A stretch of 64,000 nt of DNA from an uncultured Opitutia bacterium (GTDB lineage: Bacteria > Verrucomicrobiota > Verrucomicrobiia > Opitutales > Coraliomargaritaceae), in contig CAKZOI010000022.1 in the NCBI GenBank assembly GCA_937136395.1, positions 310,001 to 374,000 of the forward strand, read 5' to 3'. The position numbers and the translations under genes are program-made. Positions 48,913 through 58,701 of the stretch are shown piece by piece. The notes under the pieces were generated by a model, which made no database searches, was not told where the DNA came from, and saw only the letters and a program-made list of their open reading frames with translations. Each line of letters starts with the position of its first letter. Within the stretch, counting starts at the first letter, position 1.

Positions 48913-50343
48913 ATGCCATCTACTTCGAACGATCCTTCTCGCCGACAATTTATTAAAGGAGCTGGCCTGGTCAGCGCCGCAACGGCTCTCACTGCTTGTA
49001 GCAGTATCGCAAAGCCAGCAGCATCTGGCTCGATTGTTTCAGCGAAGAAAGCCAAGAATATGATCTTCCTGATTGTGGACGGCATGTGCTTGGGCACTCT
49101 GGCGCTGGCACACCATTGGAATCTTCGCCACCACAAGGCGCCCTTGAATTGGATGCAGCTCTATGGCCGGGAAGGCGTCACACGTGCGATGCAAGATACT
49201 GCGTCAGCGAGCTCCCCAGTTACCGACTCGGCAGCAGCGGCGAGCGCATGGGGTGGTGGCGAGCGGGTGAATAATGGCTCCATCAATTTCTCCGTAGAAG
49301 GCAACCCACTCACGCCTTTATTTAGCTATGCGAAGGCGGCGGGTAAGGCCACTGGACTGGTGACGACGTGCACGGTCACGCATGCGACGCCGGCTGGTTT
49401 TAGTGCGAATGTGAAGGCCCGTGGTCGCGAAAAAGAAATTGCTCAACAATATTTACAACGCGAGATCGATGTCATTCTCGGGGGCGGTTCGAAGCATTTT
49501 AACTATGAAGCATTCAAGCTCGATAATGTTACCCAACCAGCGGCAAATTTGATTCCTGATTTTGAAGCGAAAGGCTATCAAGTGGTTCGTGATCGTCAGT
49601 CGCTTGCCGCAGCGAAAGAGCAGTCGAAGTTGCTCGGCTTGTTTTCTCCAGGGCACATTCCGTTCGCAATCGATCGCAAGAATGACCCGGCATTGAAACA
49701 AGTGCCAAGTTTGCCAGATATGTTTTCGACAGCACTGTCGAGTTTGAGCGGAGCTAAAGATGGCTTTGTCCTTCAGGTCGAGGGCGGGCGGGTCGACCAT
49801 GCCGGCCATGCGAATGATCCCGCGACGATTTTGCACGAACAACTGGAGTTTGATAACTGTATCCCGATCGCACTCGAATTCATCGAGAAGCATCCCGATA
49901 CCCTGTTGATTGTCACTACGGATCATGGCACGGGCGGTTGCCAATTAAATGGTAAGGGCAGTGCCTATGTCGAAAGCGGTCCCGCGCTTGATGCGATTAA
50001 TGATTTTAAGCAAAGTTTTGAATGGCTGCAGGAGCGTTTTAAGAAATCCGGTCGTTTCAGCGCGAAAGCGTTCAAGCAGGCGACAGGCATTGAGCCCCAT
50101 CCTGAGCAGGCAGACGTGATTCAAAAAGCCATCGACGAAGAGGTGAAATATCTCTCTAGCACGATGACAGCTATCGTGCAGGATGATCTGTTTGCAAAGA
50201 CCGCAGTCGGGTGGACGTCGAACAACCACACATCCGAATGCGTGGAGTTGTTTGCCTTCGGGCCTGGATCGGCAGAGGTGCCTGCATTCTCAGAAAACTA
50301 CAAACTGAATCGCGTGATGCGAAGTGCACTTGGTTTGGCTTAA
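48913..50343 (+). CDS. Alkaline phosphatase (PhoA family), Tat-exported
   Basis: Periplasmic phosphomonoesterase. 476 residues. Twin-arginine motif SRRQFIKGAG (about 10-19), then a hydrophobic stretch ending TACSS, a possible lipobox (LTAC) near 28. Metal/catalytic sites: FLIVDGMCLG (about 51-60), nucleophile Ser in VTDSAAAASAW (about 97), VEGGRVDHAGHANDP (about 292) and VTTDHGTGG (about 334). All PhoA metal ligand blocks are present. Substrate range unknown. Monocistronic by context. Confidence 0.95.
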   Translation: MPSTSNDPSRRQFIKGAGLVSAATALTACSSIAKPAASGSIVSAKKAKNMIFLIVDGMCLGTLALAHHWNLRHHKAPLNWMQLYGREGVTRAMQDTASASSPVTDSAAAASAWGGGERVNNGSINFSVEGNPLTPLFSYAKAAGKATGLVTTCTVTHATPAGFSANVKARGREKEIAQQYLQREIDVILGGGSKHFNYEAFKLDNVTQPAANLIPDFEAKGYQVVRDRQSLAAAKEQSKLLGLFSPGHIPFAIDRKNDPALKQVPSLPDMFSTALSSLSGAKDGFVLQVEGGRVDHAGHANDPATILHEQLEFDNCIPIALEFIEKHPDTLLIVTTDHGTGGCQLNGKGSAYVESGPALDAINDFKQSFEWLQERFKKSGRFSAKAFKQATGIEPHPEQADVIQKAIDEEVKYLSSTMTAIVQDDLFAKTAVGWTSNNHTSECVELFAFGPGSAEVPAFSENYKLNRVMRSALGLA

Positions 50344-50407
50344 GCGAAATGACTCGCAACTGTGTTTCGAGATCGACCCCCTGCATGAATTGAACAGATA
50401 GTCCTCT

Positions 50408-50626
50408 ATGCCAGATCAAGCCGATACGGAAATTATACTCCAACGCCTCCAAAAAATGGAGCAGCATGTCGCGGAGCAGGACACCGAAATATACCGCCTC
50501 TCTAAGCGCGTGGATAATTTGGTGAACGCACTTCAAGTCCAGAAGTTACAGATTGAAGCCTTGGCGCAAGGCGGAGCTGGCGGAGCCGACACCATGCCCG
50601 CGGATGAAAAGCCGCCGCACTATTGA
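50408..50626 (+). CDS. slyX: SlyX-like coiled-coil protein
   Basis: 72 residues: heptad-rich coiled coil (about 8-55, LQRLQKMEQHVAEQDTEIYR type) and the SlyX terminal signature P-HY (KPPHY end). Short proteins of this family are widespread in Proteobacteria, function unknown. It follows the phosphatase gene by 64 bp. Confidence 0.8.
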   Translation: MPDQADTEIILQRLQKMEQHVAEQDTEIYRLSKRVDNLVNALQVQKLQIEALAQGGAGGADTMPADEKPPHY

Positions 50627-51023
50627 TGCTGTTATGGACGCGTGAATCGCGTCTCTCCAGTTGATTTACGTTGAGCGTTCGGGAGGTTGTCCAAATGGGA
50701 CTGTTCAATTTGATTCGCCAGTAGTTAGCGGTAGCGGCGTGCGCCCCTGCACGCCACACGTTTGTATGGACGTGCCAAACTACTATGGCGCTGAGGGACC
50801 CGCGACGCTACCTGCTGGATAATGGGGTTTTCAAAAAAAGTTTGATCCTTGGCGATGATTCTCTTGTAGCCTCGGTTCTCGGAACCGGGGTCTAAGTTCC
50901 AAGACCCAAAAACAGAGTTTCGAGGCTGCGCATCATGCCAACATTTTGCTCAATTATTTTTAGATTCGGTATAATCGAGTGAGCTTGCAGACGGCGGTTG
51001 CGGCAGAGCGCAGCCCTCCGGTT
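50627..51023. other. Repeat-rich gene-free stretch
   Basis: Holds the palindromic repeat 50730-50812, a long hairpin near 50870-50935 (TAGCCTCGGTTCTCGG against CGAGGCTGC with internal GGTCT/AGACC) and, at 50990-51022, a degenerate copy of the GGCGGTTGCGACGGAGCGC element. No gene was seen. Confidence 0.7.
50730..50812. repeat. GGTAGCGGCG-type palindromic intergenic repeat
   Basis: GGTAGCGGCGTGCGCCCCTG at the left and ACCCGCGACGCTACC at the right; about 83 bp, related to 29934-30012 and to the split copy at 25213-25488. Confidence 0.85.
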
Positions 51024-51725
<702 letters not shown>

Positions 51726-51853
51726 TCTAATCGTGAGAGTGAGAGTTGTCGATAGGGCGCGTTATCCTTAACGCGTCGTTTGGATTGATGGAGACGGTTC
51801 GATAGGGATACCGAAGCCTACCTGATAGTAAATACGAATCGAAAGCACAGTTA

Positions 51854-53461
51854 TTACGATTTCTTTTGCTTTGCATTATTAACGCTACGCACGACCCAAT
51901 TGGAGAGCTCCCTGTCTGGATTCGTTACGGCGAGCTTACCGATCTTGAAGACTGTTTGGCCGCTATTGTTGTGTATGATCGATAGGCCATGTTTGTAGTC
52001 TTTGAATTTTTCTTCACAGAGCGACTGAATGGTGCGACCCGTTTGGGTGGCTTCTTCGATTAGGGCGTCATGTCCGAGTGGTTTAAATTCGAGGGTAAAG
52101 CCATGTTGCGCCTCAAAGTGGGCAGCGAAGCGTTTGATGTCGTTGAGCCAGACGTCTTTTTGCAAGTGCGCATTGGCCTTTTTGAGTGCCTTCAAACTCG
52201 CTAGTGGGTCTGCAATCATATCAGGCGTCACTTCAAAAGACTTGATCGCCGTGGAGGGGAGCTCGAATTTGTAATCGCGGAATAGGCGCTCTAAAACGGT
52301 CATGAGGCCGCGTGCACCCGTGCCTTCTTTACTAGCCGCTTCGGCGATTTGTAGGATGGCCTCGGCGTTGATGTTGAACTCGATTCCATAACCTTTGAAG
52401 TCGTCATGATATTGCCTCAAGATGCTGCCTTCGGAGTTGGTGAGGATGTGGGCGAGATCGTCTTTGGAAAGGGCGTTGCAGGCGACGCGCACGGGCACAC
52501 GACCAATGAACTCCGGCTCGAAGCCGTATTTAGTGAAGTCTGTGGTCTCGGCGTATTTCAGGTAGGTGGAGACTGCCTCCTCGTCTTCATCATGTGAGGC
52601 ACCAAAGCCCATCTCACTTTTTGCCATACGCTTTTTAATGTTCTCGGCGAGGCGATCGAAAGCGCCACTGACGATGAACAATATATTTTTGGTATTGATG
52701 GTTTTACGCTGCACCTTGCCCCCGCGTTGGATTTCCATGGCTGCCTGCATCTGCGAGAGCATATCGGTCGGGCTGAAGAGGTTCACTTGGGTTTCCTCCA
52801 TCAGCTTGAGTAAATTGATTTGCACACCGCGGCCAGAGACGTCGCGTCCGCCCATACCGGCTTCGCTGGCAATCTTATCAATTTCATCGACAAATATAAT
52901 GCCGTGCTCTGCGAGTTCGATATTTCCGTCAGCTGTTTTCACCAAATCGCGGACCAGGTCTTCGACGTCGGAGCCCACGTAGCCTGTTTCAGAAAATTTA
53001 GTCGCATCCGCTTTGACGAAGGGCACGCCAATCAGTTTGGCTATATTCTTCATCAGGTAGGTTTTGCCCACACCAGTCGGACCGAGTAGTAAGAGATTTT
53101 GCTTACTGTAGTCTTTTGAGGCGTCTGTTTTTTGACTTAAGCAGCGTCGCACGTGATTGTAATGGTCGCAGATCGCGACGGATAAGACTTTTTTTGCTTC
53201 GTCCTGACGAATCACATAGCGATCTAAATAATCGCGAATTTCTTTTGGTTTCAGCTGAAAATTCCGGATCCCCTTAAGTGGATCCGTCATATCCTCTTTC
53301 GAAGGCGACGATTCTTGTCCATCGGGAGCGGTCAAAAACTCCTCAAAGTCTTCAGATTCGTTAAAGGCATGCGCGGACACCTTGACATTTGAATCTTTAA
53401 ACAATTCTTTGAGTTGTCGTTGGATTTCTTCGAATGGATTGGGTGGTTCTTTATCACTCAT
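51854..53461 (-). CDS. Atypical ClpX-like AAA+ ATPase without the zinc-binding domain
   Basis: 535 residues. The ClpX core (about 70-410) is clear: [21 protein letters not shown], Walker [12 protein letters not shown] near 123-133, [16 protein letters not shown], Walker [16 protein letters not shown] near 190, EFIGRVPV with sensor residues near 315 and sensor-2 [12 protein letters not shown] near 393. The N-terminal four-Cys zinc domain is absent, replaced by 65 acidic/Ser-rich residues, and about 120 residues are added at the C-terminus. The ClpP-docking loop reads MGF instead of IGF. Whether it pairs with ClpP is open. Divergent from the HU/IHF gene. Confidence 0.85.
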   Translation of the reverse strand: MSDKEPPNPFEEIQRQLKELFKDSNVKVSAHAFNESEDFEEFLTAPDGQESSPSKEDMTDPLKGIRNFQLKPKEIRDYLDRYVIRQDEAKKVLSVAICDHYNHVRRCLSQKTDASKDYSKQNLLLLGPTGVGKTYLMKNIAKLIGVPFVKADATKFSETGYVGSDVEDLVRDLVKTADGNIELAEHGIIFVDEIDKIASEAGMGGRDVSGRGVQINLLKLMEETQVNLFSPTDMLSQMQAAMEIQRGGKVQRKTINTKNILFIVSGAFDRLAENIKKRMAKSEMGFGASHDEDEEAVSTYLKYAETTDFTKYGFEPEFIGRVPVRVACNALSKDDLAHILTNSEGSILRQYHDDFKGYGIEFNINAEAILQIAEAASKEGTGARGLMTVLERLFRDYKFELPSTAIKSFEVTPDMIADPLASLKALKKANAHLQKDVWLNDIKRFAAHFEAQHGFTLEFKPLGHDALIEEATQTGRTIQSLCEEKFKDYKHGLSIIHNNSGQTVFKIGKLAVTNPDRELSNWVVRSVNNAKQKKS

Positions 53462-53504
53462 ATTTTCAAGTTTGACAGCGTTTGGGCGATCAGAAGTATC
53501 GCGC

Positions 53505-53533
53505 TCACAATAACTTTCGATTTTTTATATAAT
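53505..53533 (+). promoter_or_regulatory. Candidate promoter of the HU/IHF gene
   Basis: TATAAT at 53528-53533 within an AT-rich tract, with a weak TCACAA at 53505-53510 at 17-bp spacing, 28 bp before the start codon. Only the -10 element is convincing. Confidence 0.4.
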
Positions 53534-53560
53534 ACTGCAAGTTCTCTGAACAACTAGAAC

Positions 53561-53869
53561 ATGTCTAATAATCTTACAAAACGCGATATCGTCCTCGATA
53601 TTTATGAAAAAACTGACTTCCCGCAAAAGGAAGTGCGCGAAACCGTGCAATTAACTTTGGATGCGATTGCTCAAGCGCTTAGCGAAGGTCGTAATGTTGA
53701 GTTACGCAATTTTGGTGTGTTTGAAGTGCAAATTCGTAAATCCCGCATTGGGCGTAATCCGAATAAGCCAGAAACCGATGTGATCATTCCAAAGCGTGCC
53801 GTTATCAAGTTTAAGGCGGGTAAGGAGTTGAAGTCGAAACTGAAGGATTTAGACGTCGACGCTTTGTAA
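53561..53869 (+). CDS. HU/IHF-family DNA-binding protein
   Basis: 102 residues, nucleoid-associated dimer that bends DNA. Two N-terminal helices (NLTKRDIVLDIYEKTDFPQ), the beta-arm region with VELRNFGVFEVQIRKSRIGR and RNPNKPETDVIIP; the R-N-P arm tip and VIKFKAGKELK C-terminus are standard. IHF-like spacing; paralogue assignment (HU or IHF) cannot be settled. Divergent from the ClpX-like gene; followed by hisS. Confidence 0.93.
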   Translation: MSNNLTKRDIVLDIYEKTDFPQKEVRETVQLTLDAIAQALSEGRNVELRNFGVFEVQIRKSRIGRNPNKPETDVIIPKRAVIKFKAGKELKSKLKDLDVDAL

Positions 53870-53952
53870 GCAATTCTTATATAGCGCTTTGCGACTCTCG
53901 CTCTTGCGTTTTCATAGAGTTCATCGATTCCGATTAAGGGAGGTCATTGACC

Positions 53953-55287
53953 ATGCAATTTGAAACACTACCTGGATTCCGCGAATTTTATCCTGAGGCG
54001 TGTGCCCGCAGAAATCATATCTTTGCGCAATGGCGTAAAGTGGCGCGGGCATTTAGTTTTTCGGAATATGATGCACCTGTATTGGAGCCTCTAGAGCTCT
54101 ACATCGAGAAGTCTGGCGAGGAAATCGTTGGGCAATTGTTTAACTTTGAAGATCGTGGTGGTCGTGCAGTGGCGATGCGCCCTGAAATGACACCGTCACT
54201 CGCTCGGCTTGTCGGTGCGAAAGCAAATGGTCTAAAACGCCCGATTAAGTGGTTTAATATTGGCGAACATTACCGCTATGAGCGCCCACAAAAGGGGCGG
54301 TTACGCGCGTTTTACCAGTATAATGTAGATATTTTTGGCGAAGCAGGCCCGGCAGCCGACGCTGAATTGATCGCACTCTTGGTGCAGGCTTTAGAAGCCT
54401 TTGGTCTAGGGTCGGCTGATTTCAAAGTGCGTCTCAGCGACCGCGACCTTTGGTTGTTGATGCTGGCTGCAGAAGGTTTAGATGAGGCTTCCAGTGCGGT
54501 AGTGCTGGGTATCGTCGATAAACTTGAACGCATGGACCGCGAGAAAGCAGTCGAAAAGCTTCAGCCCGTGTTAGGAGAGGATGCCTCAGCCTTTCTTGGT
54601 CGAATTGAAGAAGTGATTGCGATCCGTGATTTCGACACACTCAGTGTATACATGAAAGGCCTCGCCCTCGAAGGCGATATTGCCGATCAGATTGCAACAC
54701 GTTTGAATGATTGGGAGCTTTTGCTCAATCGCTTGAAAGCCGCTGGTGCGGGCGAGTATGTTCAAATCGATCTAGGGATTGTCCGTGGTCTGGCCTACTA
54801 TACAGGATTCGTTTTCGAAGCTTTTGAGGCAAGTGGAGCTGGTCGTGCACTCGCAGGTGGGGGTCGCTACGATGCATTAGTCAAAAAACTTGGTGGCCCT
54901 GATATGCCTGCCGTTGGATTTGCGATGGGTGATGTGACCCTTGCTGATCTACTCGATTCCAAAGGTTTGACTACGAACTATGTGCAGTCGCCCGATTTTA
55001 TTGTGATCATCGGTGGTGCCGAGGCTCGCGAAGCCGCGATGGGCGATGCTGCGACGATACGAAGCCTAGGTTACAGCGTCGATTATCCATTGAAAGAGCA
55101 GTCATTTGGTAAGCAGTTTAAAGAAGCCAACCAAAAGGGAGCTCGCTTTGCTTTGATCTATGGTAGCGAAGAAATTGAAAAGGGTGTGTTTAAAGCCCGA
55201 GACTTCGCGAGCGGCACTGAAAAAGAATTTCCACGCGAGGCGATTGCAGAGGTGATTCCAGAGTTGATGCTGTCTGGTTTAGAGTAA
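53953..55287 (+). CDS. hisS: Histidyl-tRNA synthetase
   Basis: Class II aminoacyl-tRNA synthetase, homodimer. From ATG 53953 444 residues, preceded by GGGAGGT (53938-53944) at 8-base spacing; a TTG at 53947 is too near that site. Motif 1 region LPGFREFYPEA, motif 2 FNIGEHYRYERPQKGRLRAF near 98-117, the histidine-binding GLAYYTGFVFEAF near 278 and motif 3 AGGGRYDALV near 300, GFAMGDVTL. The C-terminal anticodon-binding domain follows 340. No stop in frame. Confidence 0.95.
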   Translation: MQFETLPGFREFYPEACARRNHIFAQWRKVARAFSFSEYDAPVLEPLELYIEKSGEEIVGQLFNFEDRGGRAVAMRPEMTPSLARLVGAKANGLKRPIKWFNIGEHYRYERPQKGRLRAFYQYNVDIFGEAGPAADAELIALLVQALEAFGLGSADFKVRLSDRDLWLLMLAAEGLDEASSAVVLGIVDKLERMDREKAVEKLQPVLGEDASAFLGRIEEVIAIRDFDTLSVYMKGLALEGDIADQIATRLNDWELLLNRLKAAGAGEYVQIDLGIVRGLAYYTGFVFEAFEASGAGRALAGGGRYDALVKKLGGPDMPAVGFAMGDVTLADLLDSKGLTTNYVQSPDFIVIIGGAEAREAAMGDAATIRSLGYSVDYPLKEQSFGKQFKEANQKGARFALIYGSEEIEKGVFKARDFASGTEKEFPREAIAEVIPELMLSGLE

Positions 55288-55957
55288 TTTGCAAAGCAGA
55301 CAGTTGCGTGAAGATATGGTAGAAGCTGCCTTTCTGTTAAGCTACTTAGCCTCAAAAATTGGAAAATGCCGAACGCGCAGTCTCTACTATTGGTCAGATC
55401 TAGAACGTGCTAAGGAAAGCGACCAATAGAAGGTGACTAAAAATAAATTAGGAAGATTCTAGATGATCATAAAGAAACATTCTGGCAACAGGCGGGACAT
55501 GACAACTCCGAGTATCCCCTTTATGACCTACGGAAGTGAATTGACCGCGTAACAATCAACCCTCTCATTAGATTATGCTCACATTAATGGAACTGATGTG
55601 CCCTGAGAAAGCTGCACAGATCATTTGGCAGAAGAAGTCCTCAGGTCGTCTAGATCTGTGGAGCAATAATTGGATCTCATTCGAAGGATTTTGAACACTC
55701 ACTCCATAGGCACTTGCAGTCACCCAAAGTCGGTTTGCGATGGGTAGAGGGTTCACCTAAGTGGTGGTTGGAGATGATTGAGGGCTCTTGCGGCGATTTT
55801 ATCGACTGGGTGAAAAAGTATATCAGCACTAAGGTTTAGACCCTTATTTCTGTGAGGGGTTGTAGTTAATTGCGCGTTAAGTAACTGTTAATCAGAGGGA
55901 AATGGTCTTTGTTAGCTTTACTGATTGGTGGTTTTTTGTGATAGCTCACCGCCAATT
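55288..55957. other. Gene-free stretch of about 670 bp
   Basis: Between hisS and a membrane-anchored protein gene. A 39-codon frame on the plus strand at 55574-55693 (MLTLMELMCPEKAAQ...) shows no recognised similarity and no start signal. AT-rich. No tRNA or transposase remnant was seen; the stretch may hold the remains of a lost gene. Confidence 0.4.
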
Positions 55958-56407
55958 ATGAAACCAAAACGAATACTTCTTTGGCTTATCTGTGCGACCT
56001 TAGTCTACAATATATACGGCTATACAAAGCAACATACCAGCGGCGATGTTTTGGCCTATAAGCGTTTAGCCAGCGCTTTGGTGGAAAATGATACCGCTGC
56101 TGTACAAAAGATATTGATCGATGAAAAAGATGACATGTTGCTCCTTGCTGGGGCTCAACAAGAACAGAAGGAACTCATCGGAGACAGTTCTGTTCTTTTT
56201 ACGTATTATGTGATCAAGAAGCAGCGTTACAGTCATGATGGGAATACGTCGCACATTTTGGCCGAACAAATCTTTCGCGTGAATCCGCCCGGCGCAAAAG
56301 CTATCATCGGGGAAAACGAAGTGCGCGTTCGTCACAATGTGCAACTGGTCAAGCAAGACAATGCATGGTATGTGAAGGCGTTTGAAAACCCTACGGCGGT
56401 TCAGTAA
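55958..56407 (+). CDS. Membrane-anchored protein of unknown function
   Basis: 149 residues from ATG 55958 (an upstream GTG-type extension to 55925 adds 11 non-hydrophobic residues). Hydrophobic segment 5-22 (RILLWLICATLVYNIYGY) then a soluble domain of about 125 residues, charged and helical, with an NTF2-like look (VRHNVQLVKQDNAWYVKAF near the end, a W-YV strand often seen in such folds). No family identified. Followed by a bidirectional terminator. Confidence 0.65.
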   Translation: MKPKRILLWLICATLVYNIYGYTKQHTSGDVLAYKRLASALVENDTAAVQKILIDEKDDMLLLAGAQQEQKELIGDSSVLFTYYVIKKQRYSHDGNTSHILAEQIFRVNPPGAKAIIGENEVRVRHNVQLVKQDNAWYVKAFENPTAVQ

Positions 56408-56417
56408 TTGAAGCACA

Positions 56418-56449
56418 AAAAAAGCCCGCATCTTGCGATGCGGGCTTTT
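56418..56449. terminator. Bidirectional rho-independent terminator
   Basis: AAAAGCCCGCATC and GATGCGGGCTTTT form a 13-bp stem around TTGC, between convergent genes ending at 56407 and 56470. Confidence 0.9.
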
Positions 56450-56469
56450 GATTTAAAGAGTGCTTGAGC

Positions 56470-57558
56470 TTATTCAGCTTTGAAGCTGGCGACATCCCAA
56501 AGAGGTTGTCCGCATTCTTCAGCGATTTCATTGAAGGCTTTGATCTCTGCTTCAGTGAAGAGGAGACCGCCGGCTGTGTCGACGCGTTCGGCCCAGCGGG
56601 CTTCGAGCTGTCCGGGAAGGAGGCAGTTTTCGTTGCCGTGTCCGAGGATGTCTTCGATGACTGCTTTGACATTGGCCGCTTGGTCGCGTCCTTGTGCAAA
56701 AGCGCCGCCGTTGATGGCGTCAGGGTGAATGACTTGGAAGTAAAATGCTGGCGTGCGTTTCTCACCCTCAGGGATTTCGCGGCTGCGAAGTGTTGGCAAG
56801 CTGCCGCCGATAAAGCCACCGACGATTTCGTTGATGAGACTGAGCCCGTAACCTTTGTGTGCACCGAATGGAACGAGGGCGTTCACTTCGTTGGCATCGG
56901 TGGTTGGTTTGCCGTCTTTGTCGACTGCTGCATTTGGAGGGAGTGGTGTGCCTTCACGTTGGAATTGTTGCACGCGGCCCATAGCGATCACGGAAGTTGC
57001 CCAGTCGATGACGATGGGGAAGCCAATCGCATCGGTAGTGGGGAAGCCCCAGCTGTGAGGATTGGTGCCGAGTGTTGGAAATTTACCCATAAACGGCACG
57101 ACTTCCGCGAGCGCAGCGGTGCAGTTGGTGTAGGCGATGTAGCCGCGCTTTGCGGCTTCCATCACGTAGCCGCCACCCCAGAGGTAGTGGAAGGCGTTGT
57201 CGACAGAGACTTGGCCGATACCATACTTATCCGCAAGCTCGCAGGCTCGATCCATTGCGTCGTATGCAGTTGCTTGACCGAGCTTCTTGTTCGCATTCCA
57301 GACTTCGCTGGCTTCGAAGCGGCACGGCACTTTCTCGATTTCGACCGCGGGTGTGCAGCCGCCAGTTGTGCTGCCAAATAGGTGGTCAAGGTGGAGTGCC
57401 TTAATCGCATTGTGTGTGCGAATGCCGTGGTGTGAGGCGAGGTCGGAGAAACGTGCGGCTTGCGCAGCCTCGTCAGCCGTGTATCCGCGATGTTGATACG
57501 CTGCGGCAACGAGGCTGTTGTGTTGCTCTTGTGGGACGATGTAGAATTGTTCGGACAT
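56470..57558 (-). CDS. Malate/lactate dehydrogenase (Ldh) family oxidoreductase
   Basis: NAD(P)-dependent 2-oxoacid reductase of the LDH2/MDG1 family (YlbC, DlgD, ComC, ureidoglycolate or diketogulonate-type). 362 residues. Family marks: SHHGIRTHN near 42 (with the acidic/His core), VSVDNAFHYLWGGGYV near 118, FMGKFPTLGTNPHSWGFP near 153, PFGAHKGYGLSLINEIVGG near 240 and LPGQLEARWAER near 320. Substrate not obvious; in a uronate cluster 2,3-diketogulonate or hydroxy-acid reduction is plausible. Confidence 0.85.
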   Translation of the reverse strand: MSEQFYIVPQEQHNSLVAAAYQHRGYTADEAAQAARFSDLASHHGIRTHNAIKALHLDHLFGSTTGGCTPAVEIEKVPCRFEASEVWNANKKLGQATAYDAMDRACELADKYGIGQVSVDNAFHYLWGGGYVMEAAKRGYIAYTNCTAALAEVVPFMGKFPTLGTNPHSWGFPTTDAIGFPIVIDWATSVIAMGRVQQFQREGTPLPPNAAVDKDGKPTTDANEVNALVPFGAHKGYGLSLINEIVGGFIGGSLPTLRSREIPEGEKRTPAFYFQVIHPDAINGGAFAQGRDQAANVKAVIEDILGHGNENCLLPGQLEARWAERVDTAGGLLFTEAEIKAFNEIAEECGQPLWDVASFKAE

Positions 57559-57685
57559 ATTTGAAAGGAGGTAGGAGTTGGAAGTTGGAAGTTGGAAGGA
57601 TCAGTTTCTTGATCGTAATCTTACTCTTAAACTTAATCTCCCCATTTGCCGGGATTAAGAGTAGAATTAGGATTAAGACTCGGGA

Positions 57686-58663
57686 TTACATTAAGGCTGC
57701 GGGTGGTGGCACGTCGTTAACTTGTGCCAGGGCTTTTTCGCCTTTGAGTAGGTTGACGAGATTTTGTGTCGCCATGCCTGCTTGACGCTGAACGGATTCG
57801 AAGGTGCGTGAGCCGACGTGTGGTGTGATAATGCAGTTCTTCGCTCCGAGTAGAGGGTGATCGGCAGGGGGCGGCTCTTTGTCGAGCACGTCGGCACCAT
57901 AGCCACTGAGCTTGCCGCTTTCGAGTGCTGCTGCGATATCGACGGAGTTTGTCAATTCGCCGCGACCGCAGTTGATGAGTATAGCGCCGTCTTTCATGTT
58001 CCGAATCGAATCGGCGCAAATCATGTCGTGCGTCTCTTTCGTCAAATTGGTGTGTAGTGAGACGATGTCGCTTTCGCGTAGTAGCTGTGTGACACCGTTC
58101 ATGCGTGTAATGTTTTGCTCTTTGGCAAAGTCATCTGGCCAATAGAGATCGTAACCGATGCATTTCATACCGAAAGCGTTGGCGCGAATAGCGACTTCGC
58201 GACCGATACGACCGAGGCCAATGATGCCGATGGTTTTGCCCATGATCTCATGGCCTGTCATACGCTTCCAGCCGCCGGCAGCGGTGGTGTTGGCTTGCTC
58301 CATGAGGTTTTTAGTGAGTGCTAGTAAAAGCATGAAGACGTGCTCAGATACCGTGGTATGATTTACACCAGGGCAGAAGCTGACTGGGAGCTGCTTTTGC
58401 GTCGCATAGGCGACATCGATTTTATCGACACCGATACCGTATTTGGCGATGACCTTGAGCTTCGGTAGCGACTTGTCGATCACCGCTTGAGTGATCTCGT
58501 CGTCGCCGCATAAGAAGGCGTCGAAGTCGCCGGCAAGATTGAGCATTTGCGCTTCGGAAAGTGGGCCGCGCTCGCGAACGATTTCGGCTCCAGTGCTTTC
58601 GAGGAGTGCGTGGTGATCGCCAGGGCAATCTTGGTAGGAAGTGGTGGTGAGTAAGATACGCAT
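57686..58663 (-). CDS. D-2-hydroxyacid dehydrogenase (phosphoglycerate dehydrogenase-like)
   Basis: NAD-dependent reduction/oxidation of a D-2-hydroxyacid. 325 residues. The NAD motif IIGLGRIGREVAIRA near 145-159, catalytic Arg in INCGRGELT near 230, Glu in DKEPPPADHPLL near 257 and His in TPHVGSRT near 276. No ACT domain, so not classical SerA. Between the Ldh-family gene and uxaC on the same strand; probably part of the same uronate-catabolism operon. Confidence 0.88.
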   Translation of the reverse strand: MRILLTTTSYQDCPGDHHALLESTGAEIVRERGPLSEAQMLNLAGDFDAFLCGDDEITQAVIDKSLPKLKVIAKYGIGVDKIDVAYATQKQLPVSFCPGVNHTTVSEHVFMLLLALTKNLMEQANTTAAGGWKRMTGHEIMGKTIGIIGLGRIGREVAIRANAFGMKCIGYDLYWPDDFAKEQNITRMNGVTQLLRESDIVSLHTNLTKETHDMICADSIRNMKDGAILINCGRGELTNSVDIAAALESGKLSGYGADVLDKEPPPADHPLLGAKNCIITPHVGSRTFESVQRQAGMATQNLVNLLKGEKALAQVNDVPPPAALM

Positions 58664-58701
58664 GAGAAAATTAAGAATTGGAGGTTGTTTGAATGCTGTG
58701 A

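Noticed and set aside
55568-55756. 62-codon minus-strand frame after hisS
   Set aside because: No start signal, no recognisable pattern; region looks non-coding.
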